This document shows positions 53,690-61,348 of a stretch of 64,000 nucleotides of DNA, in pieces (positions within the stretch are counted from its first letter, which is position 1; each line of letters starts with the position of its first letter). Source of the stretch: LMUY01 sp964244585 (GTDB lineage Bacteria; Pseudomonadota; Alphaproteobacteria; Acetobacterales; Acetobacteraceae). Below the pieces are notes generated by a model. That model saw nothing but the letters and a program-made list of their open reading frames with translations. It ran no database searches and was not told where the DNA came from. The stretch is from positions 62,001 through 126,000 of the forward strand of contig CAXTJM010000006.1 in NCBI GenBank assembly GCA_964244585.1, read 5' to 3'. The position numbers were made by a program, and so were the translations under genes.

Positions 53690-55059
53690 GCCGCCGCCGC
53701 GAAGCTGGCGCGCAGCTTGCCGGGGTTGAGCAGGCCGAAGGGATCGAAACGCGCCTTCATCGCGAGGATCTCGGGCGGCAGGTCCCCACCGGCCTTGCCG
53801 TCCTCGATGATGTTGACGTGCGGGTTGTTGATGCGCACGCCGCGGGCGCGATGGATGGCGATGATCTCGTTCAGCCGCTCCTCCGTGGTGAAGCGCACGA
53901 GCTGCAAACCGCTGCACTGCACCAGCCCGTCCATGCTGCGCAGGAACTCGACATGCATCATCACCTCGCCGCCCAGCAACGCCTCCATCGCGGTGATGTC
54001 CGCCACGTGCGAGGGGGCGGCGAACACGCTTTGCAGGTAGGTGAGCTTGGGGTCGGTCCGCAGGGCGTGCAGCGTGGTGTGGTTCCAGGTGAACTCCATC
54101 AGGGTGCGGTTGCTCGCCGCCACCTCGTCCGCGGTCTGGCGATAGGCGAGCGTGCCACCATGTCGGGTGGCGAGCTGCCGCAAGGCGTCCTCGGACGACT
54201 CCGCCACCAGCGACAGCACGACGTGGCAGCCGGGCGTCAAGTGCGCTTCCAGCGGGCGCAGGTGGTCCGGGATGGGGCTGGCGAAGAACGCCACCTCCCG
54301 CTTGATGATCCCAGGCGCGTGCGCCAGCGCATCGGCGAAGGCCAGCGCCGGGCCGAACTGCTCGAACGCGACCAGGGTTTCCAGCCAAGGATGCGCGGGG
54401 GCGAGGCCCAGCTCCAGTTCCAGCACCACGCCGTTGGTGCCCCAGAGATGGTGCATGCGCAGCGCCTCGGCACCACGTAGCTCGACGACCTGCGGCTCCG
54501 GCTCCACCGTCATCGCGCGGACTCCGAGCACGTTGCCGGGTGCCGCGAGCGGGCCGTAGTTGATCGATCCGATGCCGCCGAAGCCGCCGCCGAACAGGCC
54601 ACCCAGCGTCGCGCTCCGGTAGGTGGAGGGCATGCAACGCAGCTCCTGCCCCGTCGGCTTGGTGGCCGCCTCGAGCTCGGCGAGGCGCAGCCCGGCCTGA
54701 CCGCGCGCGATGCCCGGCCGCACCCATTGCACGGCATTGTAGGCCGTCATGTCGAGGACGATGCCGCCCAGCAACGGCGTGGTCTGGCCGTAATTGCCGG
54801 TGCCGCTGCCGCGCAGGGTCAAGGGCACGCGCGCCACGGCGCAGGCGGCGACCACCGCGCGGATGTCCGCCTCGGTCCGCGGCCGCACCACGGCATCCGC
54901 CTGCTTGCCGGCGAGCAGGCGCTTGAGCACCGGGCTGAACCAGGAGAAATCGCTCGACAGGCGACGCAGACGGCCGGCATCGGTGATCCAGTCCAGGTCC
55001 GGCAAGCGGGCCTGCATGTCGGCCACGGCACCGGCGAACGTGGGGGCGAATGCTGTCAT
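53686..55059 (-). CDS. FAD-binding oxidoreductase (GlcD/FAD_binding_4 family)
   Basis: This 457-residue protein has the PCMH-type FAD domain: VVRPRTEADIRAVVAACAVARVPLTLRGSGTGNYGQ near residue 58, then STYRSATLGGLFGGGFGGIGS near 145, and the C-terminal ending RFDPFGLLNPGKL. These enzymes oxidise hydroxy acids, alcohols or amines and pass electrons to oxygen, cytochrome or a carrier. No usual glycolate oxidase partners are nearby. In the RutR-linked operon it is the only redox enzyme and might replace the RutA step, which is inference. It lies 12 bases after the permease gene. Confidence 0.88.
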   Translation of the reverse strand: MTAFAPTFAGAVADMQARLPDLDWITDAGRLRRLSSDFSWFSPVLKRLLAGKQADAVVRPRTEADIRAVVAACAVARVPLTLRGSGTGNYGQTTPLLGGIVLDMTAYNAVQWVRPGIARGQAGLRLAELEAATKPTGQELRCMPSTYRSATLGGLFGGGFGGIGSINYGPLAAPGNVLGVRAMTVEPEPQVVELRGAEALRMHHLWGTNGVVLELELGLAPAHPWLETLVAFEQFGPALAFADALAHAPGIIKREVAFFASPIPDHLRPLEAHLTPGCHVVLSLVAESSEDALRQLATRHGGTLAYRQTADEVAASNRTLMEFTWNHTTLHALRTDPKLTYLQSVFAAPSHVADITAMEALLGGEVMMHVEFLRSMDGLVQCSGLQLVRFTTEERLNEIIAIHRARGVRINNPHVNIIEDGKAGGDLPPEILAMKARFDPFGLLNPGKLRASFAAAA

Positions 55060-55071
55060 CGGGTCATCCCA

Positions 55072-55905
55072 TCAGAAATCGCTGGAGTGCCAGGAGCCGA
55101 GCACGCGCTTGCTCAGCCAGGCCATGAGGCTGAACAGGCCGACCCCGGCCAGCGAGATCAGCAGCAGGGCGGCGAACATGCGCGCGATGTCGAGCTGGAA
55201 TCCCGCCTGCAGGATCTCGTACGCGAGCCCGGCGCCGGTGCCGCCGGTGCCGGCGACGAACTCCGCCACCACGGCGCCGATCAGGGCCAAGCCGCTGGAG
55301 ATCCTGAGCCCGGCGAAGAAATAGGGCAGCGCGCCAGGGATGCGCAGCCTGACGAGTTGTTGCCACCGCGTGGCGCGGTTCAGCACGAAGTAGTTGCGCA
55401 GATCCGGATCGATGCTGCGCAGCCCGAGCGTGGTGTTGCTGATGATCGGGAACAGCGCCACGAGCGCCGCACAGACCACCATGGCGGCCATGGGGTTCTT
55501 CACCCAGATGATGATCAGCGGCGCCACCGCCACGATCGGCGTGACCTGGAGCAGCACCGCGAAGGGGAACAGCGCCGTCTCGATCAACCGGCTTTGCACG
55601 AACAGGAACGAGATGCCGACGCCGAGCAGCGTCGCGAGGGCGAAGGCCAGCAGCGTCACCCGCAGCGTCGACAGCAGGGCCAGTCCCAGCACGTGCCAGT
55701 CCGTCGCGAGCGTGCGGACCATCAGCCAGGGCGACGGCACCAAATAGGGCGGGACATGCAGCGCCGTCACGATCCCCTGCCATACCACGAGAAGGACGAT
55801 CCCGACCGACACGGGCAATGCGACCTGCTGGACCTGCGGGCGCAGCAGCAAGGGCACGCGGCGGGTGCGCGCCGTCGCGCGGGCCGGGGACAGCATGGCG
55901 CTCAC
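55072..55905 (-). CDS. ABC transporter permease (SsuC/TauC/ThiX type)
   Basis: This 277-residue permease has about six helices and the family motif NYFVLNRATRWQQLVRLRIPGALPYFFAGLRISSGLALIGAVVAEF near residue 170, which includes the EAA loop. This group carries sulfonates, taurine, nitrate or thiamine pyrimidine precursors. It begins at GTG overlapping the ATPase gene as GTGA. It works with the ThiY-like binding protein two genes upstream. Confidence 0.9.
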   Translation of the reverse strand: MSAMLSPARATARTRRVPLLLRPQVQQVALPVSVGIVLLVVWQGIVTALHVPPYLVPSPWLMVRTLATDWHVLGLALLSTLRVTLLAFALATLLGVGISFLFVQSRLIETALFPFAVLLQVTPIVAVAPLIIIWVKNPMAAMVVCAALVALFPIISNTTLGLRSIDPDLRNYFVLNRATRWQQLVRLRIPGALPYFFAGLRISSGLALIGAVVAEFVAGTGGTGAGLAYEILQAGFQLDIARMFAALLLISLAGVGLFSLMAWLSKRVLGSWHSSDF

Positions 55906-56735
55906 CGCGCGTCCGCCTCGTCCGGCCCGGCGCTCGCGCGCAGCAGGCTATCCTGCAGCCGCTTCGCATGGGCCGCGAAACGGGGGGAGACGATGAAGTC
56001 CGGATCGCGGGGGTATGGTTCGTCGATGTGGATGTCGTCCACCACGCGGCCGGGGCGCGCGGCCATCATGATAACCCGGGTGGACAGGAACACCGCCTCG
56101 TGGATCGAGTGCGTCACGAAGACAACCGTCAGCTTCCTTGCGCTCCACAGCGACAGCAGCTCGGTGTCGAGCCGGTGCCGGGTAATCTCGTCCAGGGCGC
56201 CGAACGGCTCGTCCATCAGCAACAGGTCGGGTGCCGTCACCAGCGCGCGGGCGATGGAGGCGCGCATCTGCATGCCCCCCGAAAGCGCCCGCGGCAGCCG
56301 TCCGGCGAAACGGTCCAGCCCGACCAGGCGCAGCGCCTCGGCCACCCTGCGGTCGGCCTCCCGGCGCGGTACCCCGGCAAGGTCGAGTGGCAGCCGCACG
56401 TTTGTTGCCACCGCCGCCCAGGGCATGAGCGTCGGCGATTGGAACACGAACGCCAGCTTGCGCCCGCCCTCGGCCAGGCGCTGCACCGGCTTGCGCCAGA
56501 CCAGCAGCTTGCCATCGCTGGGTTCCAGCAGGCCGGCGACCATCTTGAGCAGCGTGCTCTTGCCGCAGCCGGACGGCCCGAGCAGGGACACGAACTCCCC
56601 CTCGGCGATGCTCAGATCCACCGGCAGCAAGGCCTGGGTGCCGTCCGGATAGGTCATCTCGGCGGACAGCGCCTCGATGGCCGGAACCAGGCGAGGCTGC
56701 GCCGTGGCTAGGATATCGGGCATGCCGTGATCCAT
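55902..56735 (-). CDS. ABC transporter ATP-binding protein (SsuB/TauB/ThiZ type)
   Basis: This 277-residue ATPase has Walker A LGPSGCGKSTLL near residue 52, the Q-loop FVFQSPTLMPW, signature LSGGMQMRASIARAL near 150, Walker B LLLMDEPFGALD, and the switch VFVTHSIHEAVFLS. It energises the adjacent permease. The start shown is the first ATG; MPDILATAQP five codons later is also possible. It lies 16 bases after the binding-protein gene. Confidence 0.92.
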   Translation of the reverse strand: MDHGMPDILATAQPRLVPAIEALSAEMTYPDGTQALLPVDLSIAEGEFVSLLGPSGCGKSTLLKMVAGLLEPSDGKLLVWRKPVQRLAEGGRKLAFVFQSPTLMPWAAVATNVRLPLDLAGVPRREADRRVAEALRLVGLDRFAGRLPRALSGGMQMRASIARALVTAPDLLLMDEPFGALDEITRHRLDTELLSLWSARKLTVVFVTHSIHEAVFLSTRVIMMAARPGRVVDDIHIDEPYPRDPDFIVSPRFAAHAKRLQDSLLRASAGPDEADAR

Positions 56736-56751
56736 GACGTTCTCCAGCCGA

Positions 56752-57735
56752 TCACGGCAGGATCTTGATGCTGCGCACGAAATTCATGTCGTAGGCGGCA
56801 TGGACGTCCAGCTTGCCCGGGTCGAGCAGCCCGCCCTCGACAAGGAAATCGTACGTCGCCTTCTCACGCGCATCCGTGATGATGCCGATACCCATCGACG
56901 CGGCATCGCCGCCGCCGACCATGCCAGCCTCCTTCAGCTTGGCCAGGCCGTAGGCGAGCTGCTCGTCGCTCATCTTCGGGTTGTCCGCCTTGATCAAGAC
57001 ATTTCCCGGTGCCGGGTTGGCCAGGTAGCTTTTCCAGCCCTCTGCCGACGCCTCGATGAAGGCCGCGACTTGCGCGCGGCGGGAGTGCAGGGTCGCCTCC
57101 ATGCAGGACACGAAGTTGGAATACGCAGGATACCCGTAATCGCTGAGCAACAGCACGGTGTCCTTCACGCCCGCCTTGGCGATGGAATAGGGCTCCGAGG
57201 TGAGATAGCCCTGCTGCACCGTGTTCTGGTCGGCCACGAAGGGTTGGATGTTGAACGTGTATGGACGGGTTTGTCCGTCGGTCAGCCCGTACTTGGCCTT
57301 TAGCCACGGCCAGAACGTCCGGTTCGAAGCCGAGCTGATGAGGATGGTCTTGCCTTTGAGGTCGTCGAGCGATTTTACGTCCTCGTGCGCGACCAAGACC
57401 GTGGGATCCTTCTGGAAGAAGGCGGCGACGCCCGTGATCGGAACGCCCCCGGCGCGGGCCTGCATGACCTGGATGTCGCTCGAACCCATGACGCAGTCCG
57501 CCTGCCCGGCGGCCATCAATTGGATGATGTTGACCTGCGGGCCGCCCATCCGGATCGTCACGTCCAGGCCATGCCGCTGGTAGATGCCCTCGGCCACGGC
57601 CTGGTAGTACCCGCCATGCTCGGCCTGCGCATACCAGTTCGTGACGAAGGTGAACGGCTCGTTGGCCACTGCATGGCGCAGCGGCGCCAGCAACAGGGCG
57701 GCGGCGAGACAGGCACGAAGGCGGCTCCGGCGCAT
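56752..57735 (-). CDS. ThiY/NMT1-like ABC substrate-binding protein
   Basis: The 327-residue product has a Sec signal peptide (cleavage near AVA-NE, residue 25). The NMT1/THI5-like fold follows: FVTNWYAQAEHGGYYQAVAEGIYQRHGLDVTIRMGG, MAAGQADCVMGSSDIQ, and LKGKTILISSASNRTFWPWLKAKYGL. Relatives bind thiamine pyrimidines or other pyrimidine-like ligands in the periplasm. It is the first gene of the operon and has a RutR-box palindrome 20 bases before its ATG, so a pyrimidine-type ligand is likely. Confidence 0.88.
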   Translation of the reverse strand: MRRSRLRACLAAALLLAPLRHAVANEPFTFVTNWYAQAEHGGYYQAVAEGIYQRHGLDVTIRMGGPQVNIIQLMAAGQADCVMGSSDIQVMQARAGGVPITGVAAFFQKDPTVLVAHEDVKSLDDLKGKTILISSASNRTFWPWLKAKYGLTDGQTRPYTFNIQPFVADQNTVQQGYLTSEPYSIAKAGVKDTVLLLSDYGYPAYSNFVSCMEATLHSRRAQVAAFIEASAEGWKSYLANPAPGNVLIKADNPKMSDEQLAYGLAKLKEAGMVGGGDAASMGIGIITDAREKATYDFLVEGGLLDPGKLDVHAAYDMNFVRSIKILP

Positions 57736-57755
57736 TGCTGAACATCCCGCTGCTT

Positions 57756-57777
57756 AATCTGACCAAATGGTCAGATT
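57756..57777. promoter_or_regulatory. RutR-box operator (perfect inverted repeat)
   Basis: The arms AATCTGACCA and TGGTCAGATT are exact reverse complements separated by AA. The core TGACCA-NN-TGGTCA matches the E. coli RutR box TTGACCA-NN-TGGTCAA. It lies 20 bases upstream of the binding-protein ATG, where a bound repressor would block transcription. A RutR-like gene faces it across the gap. The rest of the 316-base gap (57778-58051) holds no gene and no clear second site. Confidence 0.88.
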
Positions 57778-58051
57778 TCATGGTGGAGTTAGCAATGCCC
57801 GTGCCAAGGCAAACGCCGGCCTTTCCTCATCCTGCCCGACCCGGCCGTGGAGGGACGCGACGACGACCTTGCCGATGCTAGGTTTCGGGTCAGCGATCGC
57901 CTCTTTCGCGGGCATTGCGCCGCTTGACGCTAAGGTGGTCGTCCTCGCATCTGGCAGGGTGGGGCTTGTCTGTCAGTGGAAAGCCAGAGGGGGTTTGCCG
58001 ACCTTGAAGACGCGAGACGCCATAGTGCCGGCAGAGCCGTCGCGGTCCGGC

Positions 58052-58711
58052 ATGCGCATGCCGGCGCCGGACGGCCCGCTCTCGCGTGCGCGGCCAGGCC
58101 GCGAACGCATCCTTGCCGCCATCCGGACCGCGGCGATCGCGGAATTCAGCCTCCATGGCCTGCACGGTACTTCGACACAGGCGATCGCCGCCCGGGCCGG
58201 GCTGACCAAGGCGCAGCTCCATTACTACATCGTCGGCAAGGAGGAGCTGTACGAGGAACTCCTGCTGCAGGTGCTGTACGACTGGAAGGTCGTGTTCTCG
58301 TTCGATGGCCCCGACAGCGATCCCGCCAACGTGCTGTCAAGGTATATCCGGTTGAAGCTGGAGCACGCGTTCGATCACCCGGAAATCTCGCGTATCTTCA
58401 CGCGCGAGGTGCTGGATGGCGGGTCGAACCTCCAGGCATTCTGGCCGCATGCCAGGAAATGGACGACGGAGAAGATCGACACGATCAACACGTGGATCGC
58501 GCAGGGAAAGATGCGGCCGTTGGATGCCCGCCTGCTCCTGGTCCATATCTGGAGCATGACGCAGACCTACGCCGACTACGCCCTGCAGACACGGGTGATG
58601 CTCGACCTGTCTTCCGATGCGCCGTTCGACCGTGACGCAGTCGCCAAGGAGATCATCGGGTTCGTGCTGGCCGGGTGCGGCATCATAGGCCTGTCCTACA
58701 CCCATCCGTAA
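58052..58711 (+). CDS. RutR-like TetR family regulator
   Basis: This roughly 219-residue regulator has a TetR helix-turn-helix (residues 15-65: AEFSLHGLHGTSTQAIAARAGLTKAQLHYYIVGKEELY). Its C-terminal domain resembles RutR of E. coli, notably SRYIRLKLEHAFDHPEISRIF and IWSMTQTYADYALQ. RutR senses uracil and thymine and controls pyrimidine use. The operator upstream of the divergent operon has the RutR-box sequence. The start is uncertain: ATG at 58052 or 58058, or GTG at 58025; a much longer frame begins at 57767. Confidence 0.85.
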   Translation: MRMPAPDGPLSRARPGRERILAAIRTAAIAEFSLHGLHGTSTQAIAARAGLTKAQLHYYIVGKEELYEELLLQVLYDWKVVFSFDGPDSDPANVLSRYIRLKLEHAFDHPEISRIFTREVLDGGSNLQAFWPHARKWTTEKIDTINTWIAQGKMRPLDARLLLVHIWSMTQTYADYALQTRVMLDLSSDAPFDRDAVAKEIIGFVLAGCGIIGLSYTHP

Positions 58712-58751
58712 CGCCGGGATCCACCGGTCCGGAGACATGGCCTGGTATGGC

Positions 58752-58768
58752 GGTCCGAGTGCCGGACC
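58752..58768. terminator. Stem-loop between the rutR-like gene and a convergent gene
   Basis: GGTCCG (58752-58757) and CGGACC (58763-58768) form a perfect 6-bp stem around AGTGC. It lies in the 95-base gap between two convergent stops, where a two-way terminator is expected, but there is no U-run on either side. Confidence 0.4.
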
Positions 58769-58806
58769 ACTCCTGGTCATGACGCCCGGTGGCGTGGTCC
58801 CGGTGT

Positions 58807-59919
58807 TCAACGTGCCGGTTTGAACGAGAACAGTGCGGTCGGCACGGAGGCAGGTGCGCCGGGCTTGAACCAGCTGGTGTCCTGGATGTGGGACGCCGTG
58901 ACGTAGAGGGTGCCGTCCGGACCTTCCGACATCGTGTCCGGCCAGCGTAGCCGCTTGTCCGTCACCGCGGTTTCGACCTTGCCGTCGTGGAAGCGGTTCA
59001 CGGCGTTCGTTCCGGGGGACGTGACGTATAGGTCACCGGCCTTGCTCATCCAAAGGCCGTCGGCCACGTTCGTGGTGCCGGCTTTCTGCACGGCGGCCTC
59101 TATCTCCGGCTCCGGCGTTCCCGCGGCGAGCTTGGCCGTCGCGATCGAGTAGAGGGTGCGGCCGGTGAGCGCCTGCCAGTAGAGCGTCTGCCCGTCGTTC
59201 GACAGGGCGATGCCGTCGGCGGCGAAGGAGGGCTGGCGACCGTCGGGCCGGACCAGGGGCTTGCCGTCCACCTTGACGGTGACGTCTTTCTCGATCTGGG
59301 TGCTCGCATGGCCGTCCAGGGCGCGAAACGCCGTGCCCGCCTGCAGGTCCACGACGATGATCGCGCCGCTGGTGCCCGAATTGGTGATGTATCCGGTCTT
59401 GCCGTCCGGGCTGAACCGGATGTCGTTCAGGTAGGTGCCCTGTCGGGCCACGGTGTCCGGGAACTTGATGACCTTGGTGACGGCATTCGTCGCGAGGTCG
59501 ATGCGGACCAGCTTGGGCGCACCGGGCAGGATCTTCTCATTGCCGGGCGCCCCCGGGTCGAGCACCCACAGGGCGCCGTGGGTGTCGGCCACGACCGACT
59601 GCACGCAAACGAAATGGTCGCCGACGGACATCTCGTCGGCGCGTGCGTTGCGCCAACTGTTCCATGCCGCATCCGGATACGGCTTCAGCGTGCCGCCGGG
59701 CAGGATCTCCGCCACCGACACGGGGGCGTCGTCCGTCCAACGCGGGAAGCTCACGAAAATACGCCCGGCCGGCGATACGCTCACGCCGGTAACCTGGTGT
59801 GGAAAGCTGGCCACTTGCTTCAGTTCGGGCGTCGCCGGGGCCGCTGCGGCTGCCACGAAGCCGGCGATGGCGAGGGCGGCGACGAGGCCGACAATGGTAA
59901 CTGCATCGGTCTTGATCAT
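58807..59919 (-). CDS. Major royal jelly/yellow family protein, exported
   Basis: The 370-residue product has a signal peptide (VGLVAALAIAGFVAAAAA). It shows the royal-jelly/yellow pattern of a six-bladed propeller: VSPAGRIFVSFPRW, FVCVQSVVADTHGALWVLDPGAPG, GAPKLVRIDLATNAV, and TYLNDIRFSPDGKTGYITNSGTSGAIIVVDL. Bacterial members are sometimes labelled gluconolactonase or dopachrome tautomerase-like, with no proven activity. AAGGAG precedes the ATG at 59919. The frame extends upstream to 60132 but through a broken flavoprotein gene. Confidence 0.85.
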   Translation of the reverse strand: MIKTDAVTIVGLVAALAIAGFVAAAAAPATPELKQVASFPHQVTGVSVSPAGRIFVSFPRWTDDAPVSVAEILPGGTLKPYPDAAWNSWRNARADEMSVGDHFVCVQSVVADTHGALWVLDPGAPGNEKILPGAPKLVRIDLATNAVTKVIKFPDTVARQGTYLNDIRFSPDGKTGYITNSGTSGAIIVVDLQAGTAFRALDGHASTQIEKDVTVKVDGKPLVRPDGRQPSFAADGIALSNDGQTLYWQALTGRTLYSIATAKLAAGTPEPEIEAAVQKAGTTNVADGLWMSKAGDLYVTSPGTNAVNRFHDGKVETAVTDKRLRWPDTMSEGPDGTLYVTASHIQDTSWFKPGAPASVPTALFSFKPAR

Positions 59920-59974
59920 GGTGGTGCTCCTTCGTGTTGCACGGGTCGTGTCAGTCCGGCACTTGCCAGATCGG

Positions 59975-60154
59975 TCAGGCGGCGAGCCGGGCGGATGCGA
60001 TGAGCGCCTTGGACGGCGTGCATCCGAAATGCACGCACGAACCACCAAGATGTTCGCGTTCCAACAGCACCGACTTGCCGGCATGCGCCAAGGCCCGCGC
60101 GAGCCGAACACCGGCTTGGCCACCACCGACAATGGCTGTCTCGACCTCTATCAC
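59975..60154 (-). pseudogene. N-terminal stump of a flavoprotein disulfide reductase
   Basis: About 60 residues are left: the FAD-binding AIVGGGQAGVRLARALAHAG and the redox-active pair in GGSCVHFGCTPSKALIASARLAA, then a stop. This is the start of a mercuric reductase/lipoamide dehydrogenase-type protein, which is normally about 450 residues. GGAGG lies seven bases before a GTG at 60154. The rest of the gene is not nearby; the exported yellow-family gene begins 55 bases later. A deletion is the simplest explanation. Confidence 0.8.
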
Positions 60155-60265
60155 GCGCAAGCCTCCTTATCCGCCTTGCCACATCATCGCTGGCCGGGCG
60201 AAAAGCAAGCCTGGCGGGTCGGAGGCCTCTGGCCTTCTAACGATCCCGCGAACCGGCGAAGTCAC

Positions 60266-61165
60266 TCAATCTTGCCGCGCCAAGCACGCCAACAGCGCGT
60301 CCCGGAATGCGGGCAGGCCTTTGTAGGCGCCGAGTGCGTCCGGCATCGCCCGCACGGCCGACGCCAGGTCCCGCGCCGCGCCGGGCACCGACAGGATGCG
60401 GGTGAGTGGATAGTTGTGCACGTGGATCGCGAACAATACGGATCCGCTGGCGGGCAGCCGCATCAAGGCTTGCCGCTCGACCCGCAGGAAGAGCCGGTTC
60501 GGCACGTTCTCCGGTGTGATGGACGGGTCATGTCCACGCTGGCGCTTGCCATGCGGCTGGAACAGCGCGTCGTCATCCAGCAGGCTCCAATTCAGCCGCT
60601 CCGCGAGCTTGCCCGGACGCAGGGCGGCCATGAAACGGTCGACCGCGTCGGAGAGGCGGTGCGCATAGAGCGGGACCGGGCCATGCACCTCGGCAAGCGG
60701 ACGGCCGATCTTCTCGCCCAGACGCCAGCGGCTGGGGGCGCATAGGATGGCGGCGCTCAGCACGGGCGCCGCGCCGGCGGGGTCGATCAGGCATAGATCC
60801 TCCTGTACCAGGCGGCCGGCGAGTTCCAACGGGTCATGCGGGGGATCGTCAACGTTCCAGCGCTCGCCGGTCAACCGGTTGTGCAGCATCGCCCCGTCGC
60901 GGGTGAACCAGTCCGGATGGCATCGCGCCAGCAATGCGGCGAGTACGGCAAGCACCTCCGTGCGGGCTGCCTCGGACCCGGGGCGGACGGCGAAGACCTC
61001 CGCGTGGCGGTTGGCCATCAGGCCACGCCGTTCCGCCATCTCAGCCGGGTAGCGCTCATCGATCTCGACCAGCGCATCGGTAGCACGGCCCCGCAAGGCC
61101 ATCGCCATCCGGAACGGGCCGGCGTCGAAGGGAAGGTACAGGCGCTCCGGCGGCAGCGGCGTCAC
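60266..61165 (-). CDS. DUF3445 protein, haem-dependent oxidative N-demethylase-like
   Basis: This 299-residue protein has the DUF3445 pattern: LCAPSRWRLGEKIGRPLAEVHGPVPLYAHRLSDAVDRFMAALRPG near residue 145 and RLNWSLLDDDALFQP after it, with LFLRVERQALMRLP near 230. The family includes the alpha subunit-type haem protein that removes methyl groups from dimethylamine-like compounds. The His in the HGPVP block is a candidate haem or substrate ligand. It starts with GTG and diverges from an amidohydrolase gene. Confidence 0.78.
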   Translation of the reverse strand: MTPLPPERLYLPFDAGPFRMAMALRGRATDALVEIDERYPAEMAERRGLMANRHAEVFAVRPGSEAARTEVLAVLAALLARCHPDWFTRDGAMLHNRLTGERWNVDDPPHDPLELAGRLVQEDLCLIDPAGAAPVLSAAILCAPSRWRLGEKIGRPLAEVHGPVPLYAHRLSDAVDRFMAALRPGKLAERLNWSLLDDDALFQPHGKRQRGHDPSITPENVPNRLFLRVERQALMRLPASGSVLFAIHVHNYPLTRILSVPGAARDLASAVRAMPDALGAYKGLPAFRDALLACLARQD

Positions 61166-61348
61166 GGGGAGCCCGGCGCTGCAAGCGGTTCCGCCCTCAT
61201 GAAAATTCGGCCCCCATGAGGCCGATCACGCAACCGCCGTGCCATCCAGGCGTCGCATCGCCCGGTGCATCGGCGTCCGCCCGGGCCGAAATCCTTGCCA
61301 GGGCCGAGAGTCGGTCGGCAGTATGACGGGGCACAGGCGGAGGCCGTC

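Noticed and set aside
52928..54727. A 599-codon open frame extending the RutB-like gene upstream
   Set aside because: The extension is out-of-phase sequence of the FAD oxidoreductase gene; the GTG at 53689 overlapping its stop is the better start.
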